From contig CAZBUP010000010.1 in the NCBI GenBank assembly GCA_964495145.1, positions 1 to 39,764 on the forward strand: DNA of 39,764 nt, read 5' to 3'. Numbering within the stretch: the stretch's first letter is position 1; each line of letters opens with the position of its first letter. The position numbers and the translations under genes are program-made. This stretch comes from UBA6120 sp964495145 (lineage in GTDB: Bacteria; Bacillota_I; Bacilli_A; RFN20; CAG-826). Below, one piece after another: positions 9,170-17,506 of this stretch. Below the pieces are notes generated by a model. It saw only the letters and a program-made list of their open reading frames with translations. It was not told the origin of the DNA and ran no database searches.

Positions 9170-10072
9170 TTATCCTTTGATGCCGACGCCGGCGATGCTT
9201 TGCAAGAACTTTTTCTGCATGAAGCTGAACAGTAAGACGACCGGAATCATGGCGATGAGACTGGCCACCGACACGTAGTTCCACGGGACGAGATAAGAAC
9301 TGGAACCGCTTTGGTAAAAACTCTCGAAAATGGAGATGCTGTTGGCCATGACCCACGACGACTTGTCGGAAATGTACAAGGCCGGCCCATAGAGGTCGTT
9401 ATAGGTCCCGACGAAATATAGCAAGATGACGGTGACGATGACCGGGACATTCAGCGGCAAGACGATCTTGAAGAAAATCGCCACTTCGCCGTAACCGTCC
9501 ATGCGGGCGGCTTCAATCAAAGGCTTGGGGACCGTTTGGAAAAATTGCTTGAACAGGAAAATCATGAACACGTCGGTTCCGAACCAAGCCGCGATCCATA
9601 GCGGGATATAGGCGATTTCCTTGAGCCCGGCGTTGACCATGAATTCATAAATGGGGATGCCAAGCAGTTCTCCGGGAATCATCATGGTCGACAATAATAT
9701 GAAGAATATGATGTTTTTGCCGGGGAATTTGTACATCGAAAAGGCATAAGCGGCCATCGAACAAGTCAAGACGGTGCCCAATGTTTTCATCGCGAAGATG
9801 AACATGGTGTTCAAGAACATGCGGATGATCTTGTAGTCGGGATGGGTGATGACGAACTTGATGTTTTCGAACAAGGCGAACGAATGGGGAAACATCGTCG
9901 CTTGGGTCGAGGCCTCGTCGAGGTCCTTCATGGCGGTGATAATCAAATAATAAAGCGGCAAGAGGGCGACTAGGGCGAACAAAACCAAAAAGACATAGGT
10001 CGAAACCCGGCCTCGAGCATGTTTTCCCGAGATGGTGAATAATTTCCGGTTGGGTTTAAGAACCGCGGCCAT
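9170..10072 (-). CDS. Sugar ABC transporter permease, MalG/CUT1 type
   Basis: 300 aa with about six hydrophobic helices. The EAA loop reads EAARMDGYGEVAIFFKIVLPL (about 195-215), the site that contacts the ATPase in CUT1 importers. The N-terminus VFLVLFALVALLPLYYLIITAMK is the standard first helix of the MalG family. The start follows the upstream permease stop by one base, indicating obligate co-translation. With the second permease and the binding lipoprotein it forms an oligosaccharide importer. No ATP-binding subunit is encoded nearby, as is common for CUT1 systems sharing an MsmK-type ATPase encoded elsewhere. Confidence 0.93.
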   Translation of the reverse strand: MAAVLKPNRKLFTISGKHARGRVSTYVFLVLFALVALLPLYYLIITAMKDLDEASTQATMFPHSFALFENIKFVITHPDYKIIRMFLNTMFIFAMKTLGTVLTCSMAAYAFSMYKFPGKNIIFFILLSTMMIPGELLGIPIYEFMVNAGLKEIAYIPLWIAAWFGTDVFMIFLFKQFFQTVPKPLIEAARMDGYGEVAIFFKIVLPLNVPVIVTVILLYFVGTYNDLYGPALYISDKSSWVMANSISIFESFYQSGSSSYLVPWNYVSVASLIAMIPVVLLFSFMQKKFLQSIAGVGIKG

Positions 10073-10073
10073 G

Positions 10074-11000
10074 TCAGCTCACGTCTTTCTGGACATACAA
10101 TTTCGACAAGAGGAAATTGATGCCGGTCAAAGCCAATATGATCAAGAAGAAAATCCAGGCCATGGCCGCGGCATAACCGAGGCGGAACGGCATGTTGAAA
10201 GCGGTCATGAACATATAAATCGGGAACAAAAGCGTCGAATTGGACGGCCAACCTTGGCCGTTGCCCATCACGAAGGCGAGCGAAAAAGACCGCAAACCGT
10301 CGATCGTGATCAAGATGACGTTGAAGAATAGCATCGGGGTAATCAGCGGCAAGGTGATCTTGAAGAATTGTTGGACTTTGGAGGCCCCTTCAAGTTCGGC
10401 CACTTCGTAGTATTCTTCGGGAATGCCTTGCAAGGCCGCCAGGAAAACCAGCATCTTGACCCCGAATCCAAACGAGGAGATGATGATCATCGTCACCAAG
10501 GCCGAGTCGGGCGAAACGTGCCATAAGGGCGGATTGGCGACCCCGACCAGACGCAGCAATTGGTTCAAGAAACCGGTCAGCGGGTTGAAGAGGTTTTTGT
10601 ACACGGCCCCGACGGCGAAACTCGGGATGATGAACGGCAGGAAATAGATGGTGCGGAACACCCCGATGAACTTAACCTTGGAGTTTAGCAACAAGGCCAA
10701 TATCAACGAGGTGACCAAGACGAACGCTCCGCTGATGGTGGCGAATATCAACGATTGCTTGATTGACAAGGCAAACAGGGGATCTTTCGTTAAGGCATAT
10801 ATGTAGTTTTCCCAACCGACGTATTCGGGGTTGGCGTCGAAGATGGTTTTGTCGGTCAGGCTCAAGACAAAAGTCCGGATGATCGGATAAAGGTAGAACA
10901 AAAAGAAACCGACGATGGCCACGCCGCCGAAAAGCAGGAAGTACTTGTAATTCCGGTGGAAGTTTTTCTTGAAGGTCAATCGGTTAACTTTCGTAGTCAT
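10074..11000 (-). CDS. Sugar ABC transporter permease, MalF/CUT1 type
   Basis: 308 aa. It has an N-terminal cytoplasmic stretch, then about six membrane helices. The EAA loop is EVAELEGASKVQQFFKITLPL (about 195-215). FLLFGGVAIVGFFLFYLYPIIRTFVLSLTDK is the typical first helix of the MalF/UgpA group. ATG at 11000 is three bases past the TAG of the binding-protein gene. It pairs with the MalG-type permease that follows. Confidence 0.93.
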   Translation of the reverse strand: MTTKVNRLTFKKNFHRNYKYFLLFGGVAIVGFFLFYLYPIIRTFVLSLTDKTIFDANPEYVGWENYIYALTKDPLFALSIKQSLIFATISGAFVLVTSLILALLLNSKVKFIGVFRTIYFLPFIIPSFAVGAVYKNLFNPLTGFLNQLLRLVGVANPPLWHVSPDSALVTMIIISSFGFGVKMLVFLAALQGIPEEYYEVAELEGASKVQQFFKITLPLITPMLFFNVILITIDGLRSFSLAFVMGNGQGWPSNSTLLFPIYMFMTAFNMPFRLGYAAAMAWIFFLIILALTGINFLLSKLYVQKDVS

Positions 11001-11003
11001 GTT

Positions 11004-12335
11004 CTATCCTTGTCCGTACAATGAATCGTAATAAGCGTCGACATTGGTTTTGATGCGGTTTAAGACTTTGACGACGTCGGTTTCGTTGGAGCCCCGATCG
11101 TCCCGGTACATGAGCCGATAAATGTCGGCCATGACGATTTCGCGCATCACTTTGGAAAAGTCTTTCTCGTTCGGGAGGGTGACGGCTTCGTCGATGGCGT
11201 CGAACAAAGCTGAAATATTGATGTCTTTTTGTTGTTCTTCCGGCAAGGCGGCAATCAGGTTTTCCATGTCCTTGAGCGCCCCGACTTTTCCGAATTCATA
11301 CATCTTAAGGGCCCCTTCGGGTCCGGTCCACATTTTTAAAAATGAGAAGGCGGCTTCGGCCTTGCGGCTTCTGACCGAGATGCCAAAGGCATCGGCCGAG
11401 ATTTCCCCGCCGCGGGCTTCGGGGCGGTCGCTTGGCTTCGGCAAGACCTGGATGTCCCAATCGAGCCCAATCGCGTCATAGGAGAACCAATCGCCCATGT
11501 GGCCTCCGAAAATCATGGCCACGTTGCCGCCCAAGAAGGAGAATCCGCCGACGTTTTCAAGGGCGTCGGGGGCAAATTTGACCCCCGGGGCACCCATGGA
11601 TTTGTTGCGGAAGAATTCGGTGGCGGCGATGCCTTCGGGCGAATTGATGGCGCAGACGTGGTTATCGCTGTCGGGAGCGTAGAAGGTCCCGCCCATTTGC
11701 TGGACGTAAACGTACCATTCGCCCCACCAGGTCAACTGCGTTTCAGCCCCGAATGACGAATAGGAAATGTCCTCGCCGCTCCCGGTGTAGTCGGAAAGGA
11801 CCACGCCGGCGGTTTGATAGTCTTCGTATGTCCAATCGCTTTGGGGATAGACACTGTCGTCAGGTCCAAGACCGAGGGCCGTCTTCAATTCGGCGGCCTT
11901 TTCGTCAAACAACGTTTTGTTATAGTACATGAGCGAGGTGTTGATGGAGGTCGGCAAGGCGTAGAGACCCCCGTCGATCGTCAAGGCTTCGATCAGATTA
12001 TCGTAATAATCGCTGACGTCCAAATCGGCGTCGGCTTCAATCAAATCGTTGAGATTCAAGAGCGACGGCTTCATCGAGGTGACGACCACGGTGCTCGTCT
12101 TGATGATGTCGGGTTCGTCCTTGGTCCCGATCAATTTGCTGACGTCTTGGCCGTAGGTGGCGTGGATTTCAATGCCGGTTTCCTCTTGGAATAAGGCAAA
12201 TAACTCATCGTAGCGTCCCTCGTCTTCGATGTCGAGGGCGATGTTGAGATCTTGGTCGCTCGTAGGCCCGCACGAAGAGAGGACCGGCATCAAGACGAGA
12301 AGCGATAGCGGCAGCCAAAGCGCGATGCGTTTCAT
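11004..12335 (-). CDS. Extracellular sugar-binding lipoprotein of ABC transporter (family 1)
   Basis: 443 aa, the usual size for CUT1 binding proteins. Lipobox VLSSC with Cys 22 and no Ser-rich tail, unlike the enzyme lipoproteins here. The fold signature is present: an opening LNIALDIEDEGRYDELFALFQEETGIEI segment, LPTSINTSLMYYNKTLFDEKA near 125-145, and a GVKFAPDALENVGGFSFLGGNVAMIFGGHMGDW region near 250-280. It delivers an oligosaccharide to the two permeases downstream. Its ATG overlaps the stop of the GH130 gene by four bases, so transporter and cytosolic enzyme are translated together. Mannosyl-oligosaccharide specificity is inferred from context only. Confidence 0.92.
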   Translation of the reverse strand: MKRIALWLPLSLLVLMPVLSSCGPTSDQDLNIALDIEDEGRYDELFALFQEETGIEIHATYGQDVSKLIGTKDEPDIIKTSTVVVTSMKPSLLNLNDLIEADADLDVSDYYDNLIEALTIDGGLYALPTSINTSLMYYNKTLFDEKAAELKTALGLGPDDSVYPQSDWTYEDYQTAGVVLSDYTGSGEDISYSSFGAETQLTWWGEWYVYVQQMGGTFYAPDSDNHVCAINSPEGIAATEFFRNKSMGAPGVKFAPDALENVGGFSFLGGNVAMIFGGHMGDWFSYDAIGLDWDIQVLPKPSDRPEARGGEISADAFGISVRSRKAEAAFSFLKMWTGPEGALKMYEFGKVGALKDMENLIAALPEEQQKDINISALFDAIDEAVTLPNEKDFSKVMREIVMADIYRLMYRDDRGSNETDVVKVLNRIKTNVDAYYDSLYGQG

Positions 12336-13360
12336 GCGATGTCCTCCAGATTATCGAATAGTTCCTGATAACTCAGGTGGCATCGAGCCACTTGTTCATC
12401 GCAGGCTCCGTAATAGATATCCAAGCCGTCTTGGTCGGTCGTCAAGCCGCAGGAAAAGATCACGTTGTGGACGAAGCCATCGATTTCATAAGGTTCGCTC
12501 GGTTGCACGAGCGGCTCCCGGCTCCGCTTCAAAACGCGGGCGGGATTGTCCTTATCGACCAGCATGGCCGCTAGATGGTAACGGTGATATTTATCGGCGC
12601 TATGGTAGACGACGACCCAGCCTTGTTCGGTTAAAAACGGGACGCAGCTGGCGCCCACCCGGGCGCTGGAGGAATAATTGACGCGGGCCGAAGTCAAAGC
12701 GACATGTTCGCCCCAGTGCAGCAAATTCGTGCTTTTGGCCACCCATATGTCGAGCTTGCCGAAATCGCTCGTGCTCGGACGGTGGTAGGCGTAATAGAAG
12801 CCGTTAATTTTTTTGGGGAAGATGACGGCGTCTTTGTTGTCAAACGGGAAGATGTTGCCCAAGCGGTTAAAGGTTTTGAAATCGTCGGTCACCATCAAGG
12901 CGGCATTGATGCCAAAGGCGCTGACGGCGGTGTAGGTGATGTAATAACGGCCGTCGATTTCGGTGATGCGCGGGTCTTCGATCCCGTATTCTTCATAGAT
13001 GGTGTCCGGCAAGACCGGAAGGTCATCGAATCGGAAATGGAGACCGTCGTGGCTGCGGCCGACCCGAAAGTGCGAAATCGAGGTCAGAAAATTCTGATCG
13101 TGGTTGCGGATGACCCGAGCGTCGGAAAAGTCGTAGTTGGGATCATTGGCCGGCACGTTGAGAAACATGTATTGATGGCTTCGATACACCGGGATGACGA
13201 TTTGTTCGCGACTGAAATCGCGCATCGTCTCGGCCACGCGCGCCAACATGATCGTTTCTTGACCCACTTTGACCACGCCGGGATTGAAAATCCCGATGAC
13301 CCGGAATTCGGGGCGCGACGGGGCGATGTCCTGGCTCGTGATGATCAGTTGCTTGTTCAT
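12332..13360 (-). CDS. GH130 family beta-mannoside phosphorylase or hydrolase (cytosolic)
   Basis: 342 aa, no signal peptide. ATG at 13360 follows GGAG and overlaps the preceding stop as ATGA. Family hallmarks in order: FNPGVVKVGQETIMLARVAE (about 25-45), EEYGIEDPRITEIDGRYYITYTAV (about 123-146, carrying the catalytic Asp loop), FPFDNKDAVIFPKKINGFYYAYHRP (about 175-198), RVGASCVPFLTEQGWVVVYH (about 230-250). GH130 enzymes cleave beta-1,2- or beta-1,4-mannosidic bonds, most by phosphorolysis giving mannose-1-phosphate, some by hydrolysis. Cytosolic location beside an ABC importer favours intracellular processing of imported mannosides. Which linkage and mechanism apply would need alignment of the phosphate-binding residues. 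Confidence 0.9.
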   Translation of the reverse strand: MNKQLIITSQDIAPSRPEFRVIGIFNPGVVKVGQETIMLARVAETMRDFSREQIVIPVYRSHQYMFLNVPANDPNYDFSDARVIRNHDQNFLTSISHFRVGRSHDGLHFRFDDLPVLPDTIYEEYGIEDPRITEIDGRYYITYTAVSAFGINAALMVTDDFKTFNRLGNIFPFDNKDAVIFPKKINGFYYAYHRPSTSDFGKLDIWVAKSTNLLHWGEHVALTSARVNYSSSARVGASCVPFLTEQGWVVVYHSADKYHRYHLAAMLVDKDNPARVLKRSREPLVQPSEPYEIDGFVHNVIFSCGLTTDQDGLDIYYGACDEQVARCHLSYQELFDNLEDIA

Positions 13361-15288
13361 AAACTAACTCCATCCAAGGTATATATCTTCAAACGGTCAA
13401 GTCGCATTTCGGCATCGGAGAATTGGGCCCCGATGTCGCTGCCGTTGACGACGAGATAAATGCGGAAATGATCGTAGCTGGGCGTGAAGGTCACGATATG
13501 TTGGCCGATGACGTTGCCCGAGGCGACCTTAAGGGGATTGGAACTGACGACGGTGGTCCCGTTGGCTTGATAATAGATGACCTTGATTTCCCACATCGTC
13601 TTCACGAATTCGTTCATTTGGTTGAGGGCGGTGACGTTTAAAAGCATCTGAACCGGATGGCCGCCGGCGTCATATACCTGGCTGACGATGCCTCCAAAGC
13701 AGTATTTGGCTTCGGGGTATTTATTTTGTTTCATGACCAACTGGTTGCTTTCGACCCGGATCGAAGCCGGGCTCAACGCATGGATGACGGCGTTTTCGGT
13801 TTGTTTGGTCCGATCGGGAACGATCCAGGTATCGGGGTCCATGAAATCGGCGGGCCGGTCGTCAGTCAAAAGCGAAGTGGCTTGGACCACCAGGCGGTAC
13901 TTATAAACGCTGCCGCCGGAACGAACCACGATGCCTTCTTCGACATAGGAGTCGAGTCGGGCCCAGGTTTCGGCATGGGTGGCATAAGCCACGCCGAGGG
14001 AACCTTCATAGGATTCGCGGTATAGTTGACCATCGATGCGGCGATACACTTCCGACCCGGTTCCGCTAGTTAAGGTCATGGCGATCTTGGAAACGGACCC
14101 GTCAAGTCGGGATTGAGCCTCGCTCACATGAGCGGGCACGCCGGCATCGAAGTAATTTTCGATGACGAACGAGCCGTCATGATCGGGGTGTTGGGCGACG
14201 GCGGTCATGGTCGGAATCGACACCGGTTGGACGATGGATCCGCCCCATGTGGTTTTGAATAGATCCAGGAAGGCTTCGCTGTCGAGCGCGGATCCGCCAT
14301 AGGTCAATTGGTTAAGTTCATTTTTGAGCAAAGCCACGTCCTCGAAACCGCTGGTGACGTTGACTGGCAAGAGGGCTTGTTTGCTTTGGTCGATGCGCGA
14401 TTTGGCGCTGATCGTCGCCATGCCGACGCCATTGAAGGATACGAATCCTTCCGAGGTGACGCTGGCGATGGCCTCGTCGCTTGAAGACCAAATCACGCTT
14501 TGATCGGTGATGGTATCCGGCGAAATCGTGGCCGACAAGGCGACGTTGGGGCTGCCTTTGAGTTTTTCGAGGGTGCCGCCGCTAATGTCATTGGAGGTGA
14601 TGGCGACGCCGGTCACCGCCGGTTGATTGTTGTAGATGGCGATGTGATCGAGGACCAGTTCGGCGGTTTGCCGTTCCCCGTCGGGACCCTTGGCCAGTAT
14701 ATGGAAGGTGCAATTTTTGATTTGGTCTTTGTATTTCCACCCGGAAGTGTAGCCGGGATTCGGTTGCGTGTTGCGTTCCCGGTATTTGGTGGAAAGCATG
14801 GCGTCGACCACGTTGATGGAAATCAACCCGGGCGTGCCCTCGTCGGACAAGACGTAATAGTATTCGATTTCGCCCTCAACCGCCAATTTGACGATGTATT
14901 GGGAATAACTGCTGATGACTTCCATCTCGAAAATGACGGCTTTCGAAAAGTCGAGGTCGAGGACCGGGGTTTGGACGCCGCCGTAATTGTCGAGGCTGGC
15001 ATCGACGTTCCAGATGACGACCGTGTCGTTGCTCGATTGATAATTGGCGACGCCGGCCGGGGTCCCGCTTCCAAACGAGCGGATGTCGTTGGCTTCATAG
15101 TAGACGCTGCTGCCATCCCAAATCGGCGAATGGGAAGTGGTCTCCGAAGTCGAATCCCCGCTGGTGAGGCTGGTATTCGAATCGAGCGAACTGGTCCCGT
15201 ACGAACTGGTCGAACTGGCGCATCCGCTGATGGCGAAGGCGAGGGTAAGCAAAGATAATAGCGTGTATTTTCGATTGATCATTTCCAT
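13357..15288 (-). CDS. Big_2-domain surface lipoprotein of unknown function
   Basis: 643 aa from ATG at 15288, which shares one base with the upstream stop (TAATG); a GTG at 15297 and an ATG at 15282 are in-frame alternatives. Lipobox AISGC (Cys 23), then a Ser/Thr-rich linker. About 45-215 is a beta-rich domain that resembles a carbohydrate-binding sandwich (VVIWNVDASLDNYGGVQTPVL, TAELVLDHIAIYNNQ). A Big_2 bacterial Ig-like domain sits at about 220-310 (GVAITS, LSATISPDTITDQSVIWSSSD, IASVTSEGFVSFNGVGMATISA). The remaining 320 residues hold a helical segment and another beta-sandwich ending LDRLKIYTLDG. I do not recognise an enzyme. It is second in the operon between an unclassified lipoprotein and the GH130 gene. 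Confidence 0.6.
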   Translation of the reverse strand: MEMINRKYTLLSLLTLAFAISGCASSTSSYGTSSLDSNTSLTSGDSTSETTSHSPIWDGSSVYYEANDIRSFGSGTPAGVANYQSSNDTVVIWNVDASLDNYGGVQTPVLDLDFSKAVIFEMEVISSYSQYIVKLAVEGEIEYYYVLSDEGTPGLISINVVDAMLSTKYRERNTQPNPGYTSGWKYKDQIKNCTFHILAKGPDGERQTAELVLDHIAIYNNQPAVTGVAITSNDISGGTLEKLKGSPNVALSATISPDTITDQSVIWSSSDEAIASVTSEGFVSFNGVGMATISAKSRIDQSKQALLPVNVTSGFEDVALLKNELNQLTYGGSALDSEAFLDLFKTTWGGSIVQPVSIPTMTAVAQHPDHDGSFVIENYFDAGVPAHVSEAQSRLDGSVSKIAMTLTSGTGSEVYRRIDGQLYRESYEGSLGVAYATHAETWARLDSYVEEGIVVRSGGSVYKYRLVVQATSLLTDDRPADFMDPDTWIVPDRTKQTENAVIHALSPASIRVESNQLVMKQNKYPEAKYCFGGIVSQVYDAGGHPVQMLLNVTALNQMNEFVKTMWEIKVIYYQANGTTVVSSNPLKVASGNVIGQHIVTFTPSYDHFRIYLVVNGSDIGAQFSDAEMRLDRLKIYTLDGVSL

Positions 15289-17348
15289 TACCGGCACACG
15301 ACCCGCTTCGTCACGTAATCGTGACGCCCCAAGGCCGTGGTTATTTCTATTTTCAGGGTGTAATCGGTATCCGGAAGGTTGTCTTTGTCATAACGGAAGC
15401 TGGTTACCGGCGCTCCGTTATAGGCTTCGATGTCGTTGAATGAGATGACCATCGTCATCACGTCGTCGTCTTCGGGGGCGGCATAGGCGATGGCGATGTC
15501 GCTAGAAGAAGTCAACTCCTGGCGCGTGGTCAGGTTAGTCAAAGTCACCGAGGGTTTGATGGTCGTCAATATTTCATTATCGTACATCACGGCGTCGGCC
15601 ACTCGATCCGGCGCGGCCGCTTCCGGCAAGACGGCGACGACGAGCGAAGAGGCAGCCGGAATTGCCAAATTGACGGAACCGGTGACGTTTCGGGCCAACA
15701 TCGTGTTCGACGCCAAATCATAAAGGGTATAAAGGTCATTGGATCCATCGAATGCGATGGTTGTTTCAACGTCGTAAGGATTATAGAAAAGGTAATGCTC
15801 ATATTGGTTGAATCCGAAGCTGTCGGTGGCGTTAAGATCCAATTTCAAGATGCCTTTGACGTTCGTCTCGTCGACGATGGCCCCAAGAGCCCCGACGAAA
15901 GCGGAACTATACAAACTGAGGTCCGACGGCTGCGAGAACATCGTCGTGGCGTCGCCCATGGCATAACCGGTCACCGAATTGTAACTGTTGCGGAAGCCTT
16001 CGTACAACAAAGCCCCATTCAAGTCAAAAGGCAAATAACTATTCATCGATTGATGGGCGAGCGTCTGTTCTTGCGGGAAGAACACCCGGGCGTTATTCAC
16101 GAGGTTAACCATGTATTTACCGATGGCGTTGGCATAGCGCGGATCGTATTTGACAAGCGGCGCGAGGGTACTGGCCAAATGGAAAGAGTTCATGGCAAAG
16201 GCATAATCGCCGCTTTGACCGACCAGCCCATTGACGGGATAACTGCCGAATGAGCCGTTCATGACCGACCAGCCCGATCGAAACGCCGAATCGCCGTCGA
16301 ACAGGTAATCGACGAACTTCCCGACATCGTAGTCAGTCCCGTAGCGGGCATTTAATATGGCGGCTACGTAAGGGGCATAATCCGTCAAGGCTTCGTAGTT
16401 GGGGTTTTTCTGATAATCCTGAAGGTAATCTAGGACCGTCTTGCATCCATCGAGGTATTTCTCTTCGCCGGTCATTTGATAGGCGGCGTAGAAAATGAAA
16501 GCCAGGCCGCCGTTCGGGGGTTCGATATGGCCGCCGGTGACCGTCGGCGATTCCAAGACGACGTTATAGCCGACGAATTCATAATTGGGGACTTCGTCTT
16601 TGACGAAATATGGCAAGGCTTCGATCCATTGGTCGGCTCCGTTTAGGACCATCTCGCGCATGTAAGGTGTCGTCGGGTAGAGGTCATAAAGGCGCGTGAA
16701 CAGGATTTGAGGGAACAGGTCGTACCAGAAGCTTTGCCCTTGCACGCCGTAATTGTGAACCAGTTTCGTGCCAGTGTCGTAACTTGAAAAAGTCATTTCC
16801 ACGAAATCGTAGAGATGATCGTCGAATGCTTGGTTTTGTTTGTCGATGCCGACGAAACTGCTGCCCAGGACGCTTGCAATCGTCGTCATGGCTTCGCTGC
16901 CGGAACTGACGACGCGGTTATCCCCGACATAGGTCGGCAAACCGAATGTGCGGCGCAGGTAACCGGTTTCCAAAGGATTGTATTCCTCTGGCTGCCGTGG
17001 TTGATCGAGCCAATAGCCCATCGGCTGCCAAGTGGCGGGGTCGTCGGCGCGATAATCGGGTAAGACGACCTCGGGGTTGGACGCGAAATCAAAGACGACT
17101 TCATCCAGGTCAAAAGCCGCCTTTTCATAGTCGTAATAGCGATAGGAAGCGGGAATATTCGGGAAATGGCTTATTTTTTCGACATCCTTGGCAATATGAG
17201 TGCCCCGCGAGTAGAATACCGGCACGGCCTCACTGGAGCTTTCGGAATTGGAAAAAGAATCCTCGGATGTGCTGATCGTGGACGCGCATCCCCCGAGCAT
17301 AAGCATAGCAATGCTTATAAACACTGATGGAGTTCGAAATGCTTTCAT
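15288..17348 (-). CDS. Unclassified lipoprotein, probable alpha/alpha-toroid (six-hairpin) glycosidase-like
   Basis: 686 aa, first gene of the operon, ATG at 17348 after AGGAAA. Lipobox LMLGGC (Cys 21), then a short acidic-Ser linker. From about 60 to 520 there are repeated helix pairs with aromatic/acidic loops, such as VHNYGVQGQSFWYDLFPQILF, SPTVTGGHIEPPNGGLAFIFYAAY, SGDYAFAMNSFHLASTLAPLV and YAMGDATTMFSQPSDLSLYSSAF, which is what (alpha/alpha)6 glycosidases and lyases look like. About 520-590 is a beta domain (HYLFYNPYDVETTIAF) of the kind that often caps such enzymes, followed by an Ig-like C-terminus ending in VVCR. I cannot place it in a CAZy family. As the first regulated gene it is likely a surface enzyme acting early on the polymer. 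Confidence 0.55.
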   Translation of the reverse strand: MKAFRTPSVFISIAMLMLGGCASTISTSEDSFSNSESSSEAVPVFYSRGTHIAKDVEKISHFPNIPASYRYYDYEKAAFDLDEVVFDFASNPEVVLPDYRADDPATWQPMGYWLDQPRQPEEYNPLETGYLRRTFGLPTYVGDNRVVSSGSEAMTTIASVLGSSFVGIDKQNQAFDDHLYDFVEMTFSSYDTGTKLVHNYGVQGQSFWYDLFPQILFTRLYDLYPTTPYMREMVLNGADQWIEALPYFVKDEVPNYEFVGYNVVLESPTVTGGHIEPPNGGLAFIFYAAYQMTGEEKYLDGCKTVLDYLQDYQKNPNYEALTDYAPYVAAILNARYGTDYDVGKFVDYLFDGDSAFRSGWSVMNGSFGSYPVNGLVGQSGDYAFAMNSFHLASTLAPLVKYDPRYANAIGKYMVNLVNNARVFFPQEQTLAHQSMNSYLPFDLNGALLYEGFRNSYNSVTGYAMGDATTMFSQPSDLSLYSSAFVGALGAIVDETNVKGILKLDLNATDSFGFNQYEHYLFYNPYDVETTIAFDGSNDLYTLYDLASNTMLARNVTGSVNLAIPAASSLVVAVLPEAAAPDRVADAVMYDNEILTTIKPSVTLTNLTTRQELTSSSDIAIAYAAPEDDDVMTMVISFNDIEAYNGAPVTSFRYDKDNLPDTDYTLKIEITTALGRHDYVTKRVVCR

Positions 17349-17369
17349 CTTATTTCCTAATGATTACTT

Positions 17370-17400
17370 AGTATAGCATAGTGAAAGCGGTTTCCATCAA
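17370..17400 (-). promoter_or_regulatory. Promoter of the glycan operon
   Basis: On the minus strand: TTGATG at 17400-17395, a 19-base spacer, then TATACT at 17375-17370 with an upstream TGC giving an extended -10. Transcription would start about 15 bases before the ATG at 17348. The spacer holds the operator at 17382-17395. Confidence 0.55.
17382..17395. promoter_or_regulatory. LacI/CcpA-type operator
   Basis: The plus-strand sequence TGAAAGCGGTTTCC is a near-perfect dyad (GAAAGC / GGTTTC about a central CG) and matches 13 of 14 positions of the cre pattern TGNAANCGNTNNCA. It sits inside the promoter spacer of the glycan operon, so a bound repressor would block RNA polymerase. Either the adjacent LacI protein or a CcpA-like protein could bind. 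Confidence 0.6.
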
Positions 17401-17420
17401 AATTTAATGCTTTATTAATG

Positions 17421-17447
17421 AAAAATTAATCGGATATATTAACCGAT
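17421..17447 (-). terminator. Weak hairpin after the lacI-type gene
   Basis: Read on the minus strand, ATCGG and CCGAT form a five-pair stem around a nine-base AT loop (17447-17429), followed by TAATTTTT. It is short and AT-rich, so it may be only a partial terminator between the regulator gene and the operon, or a second dyad operator. Confidence 0.25.
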
Positions 17448-17506
17448 ATTTTCAAACATCATTGCATTGTTTCTGAGTTATCGGCGGGTTATGAAGGTGC
17501 TTGCGA

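Noticed and set aside
14500..15258. 252-codon plus-strand ORF
   Set aside because: Antisense to the Big_2 lipoprotein; no start signal and no recognisable domain.
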